From the NCBI GenBank assembly GCA_017447815.1, contig JAFSMS010000046.1:1-64000 (forward strand): a stretch of DNA of 64,000 nt, written 5' to 3'. The notes under the pieces were generated by a model. It saw only the letters and a list, made by a program, of their open reading frames with translations. It was not told where the DNA came from and made no database searches. Of this stretch, positions 8,094 through 16,200 are shown piece by piece. The translations under genes and the position numbers were made by a program. The stretch is from Bacteroidales bacterium (lineage in GTDB: Bacteria; Bacteroidota; Bacteroidia; Bacteroidales; UBA932). Within the stretch, counting starts at the first letter, position 1, and each line of letters begins with the position of its first letter.

Positions 8094-8960
8094 ATGAAAC
8101 TGAACGGAAGACGTGAAAGTTCGAATGTCGAAGACCGCAGAGGTCTCAGCGGTGGCGGAAAAGCCGGATTAGGAATCGGCGGCATTGCCGTAATCGCCAT
8201 CATCACCCTCCTGATGGGCGGAAACCTGGGAGACGTATTTCAGAACGTCGTGCAATCGGGCGGTCTCAGCCAGGTCACCGAAAGCAATTATGAGCCGACG
8301 GAAGAGAATGAAGCCCTGGCCAAATTCTCCCGTCAGATCCTGGCCTCCACCGAGGACATCTGGAGCCAATACTTCAGCCAGATGGGCCTGGGAACCTACA
8401 AGGCGCCCACCCTGGTGCTCTACACCGGCGCCACCAACACCGCCTGCGGTACCGGTCAGGCCGCCATGGGTCCGTTCTACTGCTCGGCCGACGAGAAACT
8501 GTACATCGACCTGTCCTTCTTCTCCAGCATGAAACGGCAACTGGGGGCCGACGGAGATTTCGCCTACGCCTACGTCATCGCCCATGAAGTGGGCCACCAT
8601 GTCCAGCACGTGCTGGGCACCCTGGACCAGGCCCATCAGCAGATGGCCCGCATGAACAAGACCCAGGCCAACCGCATGAGCGTGCGCATCGAACTCCAGG
8701 CCGATTTCTATGCCGGCGTATGGGCCCACTATGAGAACTCGCTCTTCGACTCCATCGAAGACGGTGACCTGGAAGAAGCCATCCGCTGCGCCTCCGTCAT
8801 CGGCGACGACTACCTCCAGAAGAAAGCCCAGGGCTATGCCGTAGAGGAATCCTTCACGCACGGCACCGCCGCCCAGCGCATGCGCTGGCTCAAGAAAGGC
8901 ATGCAGACCGGCGACATCCGCCAGGGCAACACCTTCGAACTCAGCGAGAGTCAACTTTAA
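8094..8960 (+). CDS. YpfJ-type neutral zinc metallopeptidase
   Basis: A membrane-anchored 288-residue protein of the YpfJ / putative neutral zinc metallopeptidase family. A basic N-terminus is followed by one membrane helix (about 22-42), then the catalytic HEVGHHVQH at 164-172, followed by ELQADFYAGVWAH, which supplies a further zinc ligand region. The family's substrate is unknown. It is 12 nt after the MurU-like gene and probably shares its transcript. The 3' end overlaps the convergent AraC gene by 4 nt. Confidence 0.88.
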   Translation: MKLNGRRESSNVEDRRGLSGGGKAGLGIGGIAVIAIITLLMGGNLGDVFQNVVQSGGLSQVTESNYEPTEENEALAKFSRQILASTEDIWSQYFSQMGLGTYKAPTLVLYTGATNTACGTGQAAMGPFYCSADEKLYIDLSFFSSMKRQLGADGDFAYAYVIAHEVGHHVQHVLGTLDQAHQQMARMNKTQANRMSVRIELQADFYAGVWAHYENSLFDSIEDGDLEEAIRCASVIGDDYLQKKAQGYAVEESFTHGTAAQRMRWLKKGMQTGDIRQGNTFELSESQL

Positions 8961-9889
8961 CCTTTCCGGTACTCGGACGGAGTCATGTCCGTGTGGGCCT
9001 TGAAGAACTTGTAGAAGACGGACTGGTTGGGGAAATGCAGGGCAAAGACAATCTCCTTGATGGTCTTGTCCGAGTATTTGAGCAAGTTTTTGGCTTCCAG
9101 GATTACAAACGAGTCAATCCAGTCCGGAGCACTGCGCCCGGTCGCCTGTTTCACCAGTTTGGAAAGATACTTGGGAGTGAGGCAGAGTTTATCGGCATAA
9201 AAAGCCATTCCCCGCTCGGTGGTATGGTATTCGGTTACCAAAGCGATGAACCGCTCAAAGACCTGATTCATTCGGGCCGATGAGCGGCTCTCCTGTTTTT
9301 GCGCCACTGAAAGGCGTGCCATCCAGAAATCTACCAGCACATACAGGAACGATGTGAGCAGCGAGCCCATCACTTCCAATTTATTATTTCTGTGGGAGAT
9401 GACGATTGTGCGAGCGAGATTGAAATAATCCTCCGCCAGTTTCAGGTCATCGCCGTCCAGGGAAATGCAAGGATTGTCCCACATGTGGAGACCTTCCTGA
9501 AATACTTTGTTGAAGTCAAAACGGATCCCGCTCATGAATTCCCGGGAGACCAGGGCGAAAATCAATTCCGTATCCACCAGACGGCTGTCCACCGGAGATG
9601 ACAATTTGACAATATTGCCGGGGACGACCATCAATACCGAATGTTCCTTCAACTCAAAAGTATTGAGATTCAAATCTACCCGGAAATGACCGCGTCTCAG
9701 GAAAAAGATAATGAATCCGTCAAAACGGAAAGGATAGCGCAGCATGGAGAGCAGAATCTCGCTCTTTTCCACACGCCGGCCACTCACTTCGCCGATGATG
9801 AAATCATTGCCCAAGGCGTATTCATCCACGATGGGGGTCAAGGATTTAATGCGGCCGATATTAATGGTTTGCAGGGAAAGGTCTTCCAT
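8957..9889 (-). CDS. AraC family transcriptional regulator
   Basis: A 310-residue regulator with an N-terminal sensor domain and a C-terminal AraC-type double helix-turn-helix (roughly 215-310, ending SEYRKG), including LCLTPKYLSKLVKQATG and FPNQSVFYKFFKAHTDMTPSEYR. The frame is open to 9919, but ATG at 9889 is chosen because a -7 box lies at 9907-9914. It is transcribed divergently from the exporter operon at 10060-15003 with only about 170 bp between starts, which makes that operon its most likely target. Confidence 0.88.
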   Translation of the reverse strand: MEDLSLQTINIGRIKSLTPIVDEYALGNDFIIGEVSGRRVEKSEILLSMLRYPFRFDGFIIFFLRRGHFRVDLNLNTFELKEHSVLMVVPGNIVKLSSPVDSRLVDTELIFALVSREFMSGIRFDFNKVFQEGLHMWDNPCISLDGDDLKLAEDYFNLARTIVISHRNNKLEVMGSLLTSFLYVLVDFWMARLSVAQKQESRSSARMNQVFERFIALVTEYHTTERGMAFYADKLCLTPKYLSKLVKQATGRSAPDWIDSFVILEAKNLLKYSDKTIKEIVFALHFPNQSVFYKFFKAHTDMTPSEYRKG

Positions 9890-9906
9890 AAAAAATAGCG
9901 TTTGGA

Positions 9907-9914
9907 CAAAGATA
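9907..9914 (-). promoter_or_regulatory. -7 promoter box (TATCTTTG) for AraC gene
   Basis: The minus strand reads TATCTTTG 17 nt before the AraC ATG at 9889; it also settles the choice of start. Confidence 0.6.
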
Positions 9915-10007
9915 ATCATATTTTATCTATTTGCAAAATATCACAAAATTCGACCAAAAGACAATTATCAAGGCGTATCTGATTGCATTTTCTACTCTTT
10001 TTGGCAA

Positions 10008-10015
10008 TATATTTG
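10008..10015 (+). promoter_or_regulatory. -7 promoter box (TATATTTG) for exporter operon
   Basis: TATATTTG lies 44 nt before the ATG at 10060, with a TTG at 9983-9985 near the -33 position. The divergent AraC promoter is about 95 bp away, so one regulator site could control both. Confidence 0.6.
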
Positions 10016-10059
10016 CATTTACCAGGTCCAAAATGACAATTAAACAAAAAAATGACAAT

Positions 10060-11649
10060 ATGACAAAAATGGTAAAAAATGCACTTCTTTCCGTCCTCCT
10101 CCTGGCAGGCTGCCTGTCTGCCGCCGCACAGGAACCCCTCACCTTGGAGGACTGCCGCCAGATGGCTGTCACCCAAAGCAAAGACCTGGAACAGGCGGGA
10201 GTCCAGATTAAGATGGCCGCCTATGACCGCAAGATTGCCCTGGCCAACTACTTCCCGAACATCAGCGCCACGGGAGCCTATTTATATAATAACCGCGACA
10301 TCGCCCTCATCAGCGACACGCAGAGCCAACTCCTGACAAATGCCGGCACGCTGGTACAGGGACAGTTGAATGCCGCCATGACAGGAGCCACCCAGCAGAT
10401 AAGCGCCGCCATGCAGCAGAAGATGACGCAGCTGATGACGGCCATACAGACCAATCCGGCCCTGGCCGTCGAGTATATGGGCAGCCCCATGTGGCAGACC
10501 ATCCTGGGCATGCTCCAGGGAGTGGATCCCTCTTCCCTCGCCGGGCTCATGCCCAACATCGCCGACCCCGTGAATGCCATCGGAGCCGACATCGACCAGG
10601 CCCTTCATCCCGACCTCCACAACGTCTGGGCTGGGGCCATCACCGTGCAGCAGCCGGTGTTCGTGGGTGGTAAGATTATCTATTCCAACCAGATGGCCGC
10701 CTTGGCAGAAGACCTCGCCAAGAGCAAGTATGACATGAAATATGCCGATGTGGTACTGGATGTAGACCAAGCCTACTGGCAGATTGTCTCCATCTCCAAC
10801 AAAAAGAAACTGGCCCAGAGTTACAGCGACCTCCTGCAGGAAATGCTCTCCGAGGTGGAAAAATCCATCGCTGCCGGCGTTGCCACCGAATCCGACGCCC
10901 TTCAGGTGAAAGTCAAAGCCAACGAGGCCAAGATGCTGCTCACCAAGGCCGACAACGGGCTCACCCTCTCCAAGATGCTGCTCTGCAAGCGCATCGGCCT
11001 GCCGCTGGACAGCGAAATCATCCTGGCCGATGAAACCCTGGATGTGATTCCTGAACCGGCCGATCCCCAGCAGAAATCGCTGGAAGACATTTATGCCGAC
11101 CGCCCTGAAACCCGCAGCCTGGCCCTGGCCGGGAAAATCTACGACCGCAAAGCCAAGGTAGTCCGTGCCGACATGATGCCCAAAGTGGCCCTCACAGCCA
11201 ACTATCTGGTTTCCAACCCCAATGTCTTCAACGGGGTGCAGAAAAACTGGAACGGAGGCCTGTTCACCGCCGGCGTCATGGTCAATGTCCCCATTTTCCA
11301 CGGCCTGGAGAATATAAACCGTTACAAGAAAGCCAAGGCCGAAGTCAGCCTGTACCAGAGCCAATACGAAGACGCCCGCGAACTCATCAAACTCCAGGTG
11401 GCCCAGCAACGGAAAGTGCTCGGAGAGGCCCGGGAGAAAGTGGAACTGACCCTCTCCAACCTGGACAGCGCCGAGGAGAACCTCCGCAAGGCCACGGTGG
11501 GATATGAAGCCGGCGTAGTTCCCACCAATACGGTGTTGGGAGCCCAGACCGCCTGGCTCAGCGCCCACAGCGATTACATCGATGCCGGCATCGAACTCCA
11601 GATGGCCGCCGCATCCCTCAACAAAGCAGAAGGAAATTTAAACAAATAA
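10060..11649 (+). CDS. TolC family outer-membrane efflux protein
   Basis: The outer-membrane channel of a tripartite exporter. ATG at 10060 is followed by a signal peptide (MTKMVKNALLSVLLLAGCLSAAAQ); earlier in-frame ATGs add unlikely leader residues. The mature protein (about 505 residues) has the two repeated outer-membrane efflux segments, each with long heptad-rich helices, and a helical insertion near residues 75-175 seen in many Bacteroidetes TolC proteins. It is the first gene of a four-gene operon with HlyD and two ABC-2 permeases. Confidence 0.9.
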   Translation: MTKMVKNALLSVLLLAGCLSAAAQEPLTLEDCRQMAVTQSKDLEQAGVQIKMAAYDRKIALANYFPNISATGAYLYNNRDIALISDTQSQLLTNAGTLVQGQLNAAMTGATQQISAAMQQKMTQLMTAIQTNPALAVEYMGSPMWQTILGMLQGVDPSSLAGLMPNIADPVNAIGADIDQALHPDLHNVWAGAITVQQPVFVGGKIIYSNQMAALAEDLAKSKYDMKYADVVLDVDQAYWQIVSISNKKKLAQSYSDLLQEMLSEVEKSIAAGVATESDALQVKVKANEAKMLLTKADNGLTLSKMLLCKRIGLPLDSEIILADETLDVIPEPADPQQKSLEDIYADRPETRSLALAGKIYDRKAKVVRADMMPKVALTANYLVSNPNVFNGVQKNWNGGLFTAGVMVNVPIFHGLENINRYKKAKAEVSLYQSQYEDARELIKLQVAQQRKVLGEAREKVELTLSNLDSAEENLRKATVGYEAGVVPTNTVLGAQTAWLSAHSDYIDAGIELQMAAASLNKAEGNLNK

Positions 11650-11655
11650 ACTATC

Positions 11656-12645
11656 ATGAAAAAGAATTATAATCTGTTTATCGGTGTGGCCGGCCTCATC
11701 GGCCTCATCCTTGTGGTTGCCATTATCGGCTATGTCGTCTCCCAGCCCAAGGAAAAAGTGATCCAGGGAGAAGCCGAAGCCACAGAATACCGCATTTCTG
11801 GAAAGGTTCCCGGCCGAATTGAGGAGTTCCGGGGCGAAGAAGGGCAAGAGGTGCGCAAAGGCGACACCCTTGTCATCATCGATTCCCCGGAAATCCGTTC
11901 CAAAATCGCCGAAGCCAACGCCGCCAAGGCGGCGGCTGTAGCCCAGCGGAACAAAGCCTACAACGGGGCTTCCCAGGAACAGATTACCGGGGCCTACGAA
12001 ATGTGGCAGAAAGCCCTCGTGGGAGAAGATGTCATGCGCAAGTCCTACGAGCGCATCAAAAAACTACATGACGAGAAAGTGGTCTCCGACCAGAAGTTCG
12101 ACGAGGTGGAAGCCCAGTACAACGCCGCCGTCGCAACGGCCAATGCCGCCAAGAGCCAATATGACATGGCCGTGAAAGGAGCCCGCCAGGAAGACAAGGA
12201 CGCCGCTGTCGCCCTCGTGGAGAGGGCCAATGCCGCCGTGGAACTGGTGAACGCCTACCAAGACGAAATCCACCTCACTTCCCCGGCCGACGGCATCATC
12301 GCCGCCCGCTACCCCAAAGTGGGGGAACTGGTGGGCCAGGGGTCCCCTATCATGACCATTCAGGACATCGGTGACATGTGGTTCACCTTCAACATCCGGG
12401 AAGACCGCCTGCACGCCCTCAAATCCGGCGACCATGTCACCCTCACCATCCCGGCCCTGGACAAGCGGCAAGTGGAAGCCGTCGTCTATTACCTCGCGGT
12501 CCGGGAATCTTACGCCACCTGGCGTGCCACCAAGGAAATCGGGGAATTCGACACCCGCACCTTCGAAGTGCGCTGCCGTCCCGTGGCCCCCGTCGACGGC
12601 CTTCGTCCGGGAATGAGTGCCATTATGATTGCAAAGGAAAAATAA
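11656..12645 (+). CDS. HlyD family periplasmic adaptor
   Basis: A membrane-fusion protein of 329 residues. An N-terminal membrane helix (about 7-28) is followed by a lipoyl-like half motif (YRISGKVPGRIEEFRGEEG), a coiled-coil hairpin (about 85-185) and the second lipoyl half (IHLTSPADGIIAARYPKVGELV), then a beta-barrel domain. It bridges the inner-membrane permeases and TolC. It starts 6 nt after the tolC-like gene, and its stop overlaps the next start as TAATG. Confidence 0.9.
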   Translation: MKKNYNLFIGVAGLIGLILVVAIIGYVVSQPKEKVIQGEAEATEYRISGKVPGRIEEFRGEEGQEVRKGDTLVIIDSPEIRSKIAEANAAKAAAVAQRNKAYNGASQEQITGAYEMWQKALVGEDVMRKSYERIKKLHDEKVVSDQKFDEVEAQYNAAVATANAAKSQYDMAVKGARQEDKDAAVALVERANAAVELVNAYQDEIHLTSPADGIIAARYPKVGELVGQGSPIMTIQDIGDMWFTFNIREDRLHALKSGDHVTLTIPALDKRQVEAVVYYLAVRESYATWRATKEIGEFDTRTFEVRCRPVAPVDGLRPGMSAIMIAKEK

Positions 12646-13811
12646 TGCTACAGAAACTATATAAGGTTATTCAGCGGGAAATCCGCATCATGCACAACCG
12701 GCCCATCTACCTGGTGGGGTCCGTGGGTGTCATGCTGGCCGCCACGCTGTTCTTCACCACCTTCCTGAAGGAAGGCCTGCCGGAAAAACTGCTTATCGGT
12801 GTAGTGGACCTGGACAACTCGTCCACGTCCCGCAACTTCCGCCAGCAGTTGGATGCCACCCAGATGGGAAAGGTAGTGGAATTCGGGAGTATCCCGGCCG
12901 CCCGGCGCGAAATGGAGGCCGGACGCATCAACGGATATGTCGTGGTCCCGGAGCACTTTGACCGGGAAGTCCAGGCTTTCCACTGTCCCAAAATGCAGGT
13001 GCAGGTAAACCTGATGTATCCGGTGATTGGCGGAGCCCTTGCCTACAAGAACATGCTCTTCATGGTAAACCTCACCAACGGAGCCGTGCAGCGTCAGGTC
13101 CTGCGTGCCAAAGGAATTCCGGAGAGCGAAATCATGGGACGGCTGCAGCCGGTGGTACTGGACGCCCACTATATAGGCAATGCCTCCACCAATTATTCCT
13201 ACTATCTGGTCAACATGATCCTGATGGGCATCCTGGGGATGTGCATCACCCTGGTGGTCTCCTACGCCATCGGCTCCGAACTCAAGTATGGGACCTCCAA
13301 GCATTTGCTGGAGTGTTCCGGAAACGAGATATGGACCGCCGTCGTGGGAAAACTGACTCCCTACACGATTCTTTTCTCCATCATCGGCATCTGCCTGCAA
13401 CTGCTGCTGTTCGGCCCCCTGCACTATCCCATGGCGGGGTCCATCGGCTGGATTATCCTGGCCACGCTGGCTTTTGTCCTGGCTTGCGAGGCCGTCGCGG
13501 TGCTCATCGTATCCCTGCTTCCCACCTTGCGGCTGGGCGTGTGCGTATCGGCCCTGTACAGTGTGCTGGGTTTCTCATTTGCGGGATTTACCCTGCCCAT
13601 CTCCGCACTTCCGGCCGGGCTGCAGGGCCTGAGCATGCTGTTCCCGCTTCGCTTCTATTATCAGATTTACACACGGGAGGTTTATTTCGGAACCGGTTTC
13701 GAAGGATGGTGGCCCTATCTGGTAGCCCTGCTGGTTTTCCTGCTGCTGCCTGTCCTTTTCAGCAAACGGCTCCACAATGCCTATCTGTATCAGAATTATC
13801 CCAGGAATTGA
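12645..13811 (+). CDS. ABC-2 type transporter permease
   Basis: A 388-residue membrane protein of the ABC-2 / YhhJ-YbhS type: one N-terminal helix (about 20-40), a large extracytoplasmic domain (about 45-175), then five C-terminal helices. The start ATG overlaps the HlyD stop. It would form the membrane channel together with the similar permease that follows. No ABC ATPase is encoded in this operon; the AraC gene is the only other neighbour upstream. Confidence 0.88.
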   Translation: MLQKLYKVIQREIRIMHNRPIYLVGSVGVMLAATLFFTTFLKEGLPEKLLIGVVDLDNSSTSRNFRQQLDATQMGKVVEFGSIPAARREMEAGRINGYVVVPEHFDREVQAFHCPKMQVQVNLMYPVIGGALAYKNMLFMVNLTNGAVQRQVLRAKGIPESEIMGRLQPVVLDAHYIGNASTNYSYYLVNMILMGILGMCITLVVSYAIGSELKYGTSKHLLECSGNEIWTAVVGKLTPYTILFSIIGICLQLLLFGPLHYPMAGSIGWIILATLAFVLACEAVAVLIVSLLPTLRLGVCVSALYSVLGFSFAGFTLPISALPAGLQGLSMLFPLRFYYQIYTREVYFGTGFEGWWPYLVALLVFLLLPVLFSKRLHNAYLYQNYPRN

Positions 13812-13812
13812 T

Positions 13813-15003
13813 ATGAGTTACATTGGAAACTGGTTTTCCGAAACCTGGAAAATCTTCATAAACGAACTCAGGGAAGTCTTTCATGACAACGGCGTGATGA
13901 TTATCTTCTGTTTTGCCGGTCTGGTGTATCCCGTCCTGTACAACTGGATCTACTCCATCGGCTCGGTGGATGAGATGCCTGTTGCGGCAGTCAACCTGTC
14001 CCAGGGCAGTTACAGCCGCCGGTATCTGCAGAAACTGGATGCCACGCGGGAATGCGAACTCGCCTTCGACTGCATGTCGCTGCAAGAAGCACAGGAGTTG
14101 ATGGCCCGGCAGAAAGTGCACGGTATCGTGCTCATTCCAAGCGACTTCGACACCCGCATCGTCCAGGGCATGCAGGCTACGGTTAGCACCTATGCCGATA
14201 TGTCCACTTTCCTGTACTACAAAGCCCTCACCATCGGCACCAACCTGGTGATGCTGGACGAAGTGCACCAAATCCAGACCGAACGTTATGCCGCCGCCGG
14301 CTTCACAGGCCAGGATGCCCTTCAGTTGGTAGAGCCCATTCAGTATGATGACGCCCGCCTGTACAACCCCAACATCTCTTTTACGATGTTCTTCGTTTAC
14401 ATGTGCCTGTTCATGATTCTGCAGCAAGTGATGTTCTATGGTTCCAGCACGCTGGCCGGAACGCTCCGGGAAGAGGGGCGCAGTTTTGCCCGTGTCATCG
14501 GCGGGCGGGGTGTGGGACGCATCGTCCTGGGCCGAGGAGCCGCTTACTTCCTCATCTTCCTGTTCCTGGGAGTCTACGGCGCCATCCTGATCCCCTGGCT
14601 ATTCCACATGCCGGTCCAGGCCTCCTTCGGCGACCTGATAATCCTGCTGGCCTTCTTTGTGGCCGATATCATCCTGTTCAGTTTCACCTGGTCATCGGCC
14701 ATTACCAAACGGGAGACCGTGCTGGTACTGCTGCTGTTCATTACCCCCATCGCCGTGTTCCTGACCGGATTCACCTGGCCTGCCTCCAACTTCTCTCCTT
14801 TCTGGAAAGTGGTTTCCTATATTTTCCCTACCACCTTCGGTTGCCGCGCGTATATGACGCTCTGCAACACCGGTTCCCTGAGCGCCATATCCCCGGAACT
14901 TCGAGCCATGACCCTGCAAACCATTGCCTATTACGCCCTGGCCTGTATCGCCATCTATGTAGAGAATGACATCCTCAAAAAACAAGAAAAAGAGAGGCCT
15001 TGA
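13813..15003 (+). CDS. ABC-2 type transporter permease
   Basis: The second 396-residue ABC-2 permease, with the same architecture (N-terminal helix, large loop domain, five C-terminal helices). The start is taken at 13813, 1 nt after the preceding stop, giving MSYIGNWFSETWKIF; the upstream in-frame ATG lies inside the previous gene. The two permeases are distant paralogues and probably pair as a heterodimer. The stop is inside the stem of the terminator at 14987-15017. Confidence 0.88.
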   Translation: MSYIGNWFSETWKIFINELREVFHDNGVMIIFCFAGLVYPVLYNWIYSIGSVDEMPVAAVNLSQGSYSRRYLQKLDATRECELAFDCMSLQEAQELMARQKVHGIVLIPSDFDTRIVQGMQATVSTYADMSTFLYYKALTIGTNLVMLDEVHQIQTERYAAAGFTGQDALQLVEPIQYDDARLYNPNISFTMFFVYMCLFMILQQVMFYGSSTLAGTLREEGRSFARVIGGRGVGRIVLGRGAAYFLIFLFLGVYGAILIPWLFHMPVQASFGDLIILLAFFVADIILFSFTWSSAITKRETVLVLLLFITPIAVFLTGFTWPASNFSPFWKVVSYIFPTTFGCRAYMTLCNTGSLSAISPELRAMTLQTIAYYALACIAIYVENDILKKQEKERP

Positions 15004-15017
15004 CGGTCTCTCTTTTT
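14987..15017. terminator. Bidirectional intrinsic terminator
   Basis: AAAAAGAGAG at 14987-14996 pairs perfectly with CTCTCTTTTT at 15008-15017 across an 11-nt loop. The A- and T-runs make it usable from both sides: the end of the exporter operon on plus and the end of tRNA-Val on minus. Confidence 0.8.
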
Positions 15018-15019
15018 GG

Positions 15020-15097
15020 TGGTAGGGACGATCGGATTCGAACCGATGACCTCTTCAATGTGACTGAAGCGCTCTAAACCAGCTGAGCTACGCCCCT
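15020..15097 (-). tRNA. tRNA-Val (anticodon CAC)
   Basis: On the minus strand a full cloverleaf folds: the acceptor AGGGGCG pairs with CGTCCCT (one G-T), D-stem GCTC/GAGC, anticodon stem CTTCA/TGAAG around the loop GTCACAT, and a T-arm containing GGTTCGAATCC. The anticodon is CAC (plus-strand 15060-15062), reading GUG valine. CCA is encoded (15020-15022). A -7 box is at 15109-15116. Confidence 0.92.
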
Positions 15098-15108
15098 GTG
15101 CGGGAATG

Positions 15109-15116
15109 CAAAGGTA
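15109..15116 (-). promoter_or_regulatory. -7 promoter box (TACCTTTG) for tRNA-Val
   Basis: The minus strand reads TACCTTTG 11 nt before the 5' end of the tRNA. Confidence 0.6.
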
Positions 15117-15141
15117 GCACCTTTTCCCGAATTACCAAAAT

Positions 15142-16200
15142 TTATTTTTGAAAATATTCGGTAAAATCGATAGGATCCAGTGTAACCGTAGAAATGGCGC
15201 CCACAAATCCCATTCCGCCCTCCACATTGCTCCAGGTGAAGTTGGCCGGAACCAGGCCCATGTTGGCAAGGAAATCGAAGTTGCTCTGATACAGGGCCTT
15301 GGCAAAAAAATAGAATTCCGGGGAAAGCCTGCTCAGCGAGATATGGATAATGGTGCGGCGCCCGATGGGAATGACCGGAGGATTGACCTGTCCCCCACCG
15401 CCGGCCGAAGGGTTCACCTCGCCGCTGATGATGCCGCCGCCGGCGGCGCCCGTCTGCCCACCCGGCATACTGCCCCGGATGCCGTTCAGGATGGAGGTAT
15501 CGAACGAATTGATGTAGAAACGGTAGGTATCCCCGTCGAACTGCTTCCGGGTCACCAGCGTAAGGGGCTGGAAATCACGTCCTCCCAAATAATGATCGTC
15601 ATAATTCACCTGGACGAAGTCCTCCAGGTCGAACTTGGCTATATCTCCTGCCGTCAGGATATAGCCGGGGGTGAGATAGTTGTAATAACTCAAATAAGTA
15701 TGGTCCGGGAGGAGCAGGTGATCCTGCCGATGAATGCGGATTCCGTAATACTCTTCCTCCCCCGGCTCGTGGTCCAGACGGACAGACACTTCCACGGCTT
15801 TGATGGTATCCACCTGTACCCGTTCCCAGGAAAAATCCTCGACCACCACGGACGGCGGAAAGCGGGTGACGCCGGTCACCGGCGCGAGGGAACCGGAACG
15901 GACGGTGACCGAAACCTCGTCCCCCTCTTCGATAGGCCAGAAACTGGCCGAGTAGGAGACGGAGTCCTGCGGCAGAACCGAGAGGGACTCTCCGTTCAGT
16001 TCCACCTGGATTTCCATGGGGGTGTTGGGATGCGACGCTTTGCCCACAGGGTCGGCCACCAGCGGGACAATATGGACGTGGGCCCCCTTCACGATGGCCT
16101 GCACGTATATTTTGGGCTCGCCGGCCTGGTCCAGGTCGAAGGGAATCTCGCAGGAGACGGCCAACAGCAGCAAAGCGGCGATATGCAGGAACTTTTTCAT
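15142..16200 (-). CDS. DUF4249 lipoprotein, TonB-receptor partner
   Basis: A 352-residue lipoprotein with signal peptide and lipobox LAVSC, followed by a beta-rich domain matching DUF4249 (AGEPKIYVQAIVKG... VTGVTRFPPSVVVEDF). DUF4249 proteins are regularly encoded next to TonB-dependent receptors in Bacteroidetes, and here the ATG directly abuts the receptor stop. It probably acts at the outer membrane with that receptor; the ligand is unknown. A Gly/Pro-rich stretch near residues 245-275 may be a flexible loop. Confidence 0.85.
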   Translation of the reverse strand: MKKFLHIAALLLLAVSCEIPFDLDQAGEPKIYVQAIVKGAHVHIVPLVADPVGKASHPNTPMEIQVELNGESLSVLPQDSVSYSASFWPIEEGDEVSVTVRSGSLAPVTGVTRFPPSVVVEDFSWERVQVDTIKAVEVSVRLDHEPGEEEYYGIRIHRQDHLLLPDHTYLSYYNYLTPGYILTAGDIAKFDLEDFVQVNYDDHYLGGRDFQPLTLVTRKQFDGDTYRFYINSFDTSILNGIRGSMPGGQTGAAGGGIISGEVNPSAGGGGQVNPPVIPIGRRTIIHISLSRLSPEFYFFAKALYQSNFDFLANMGLVPANFTWSNVEGGMGFVGAISTVTLDPIDFTEYFQK

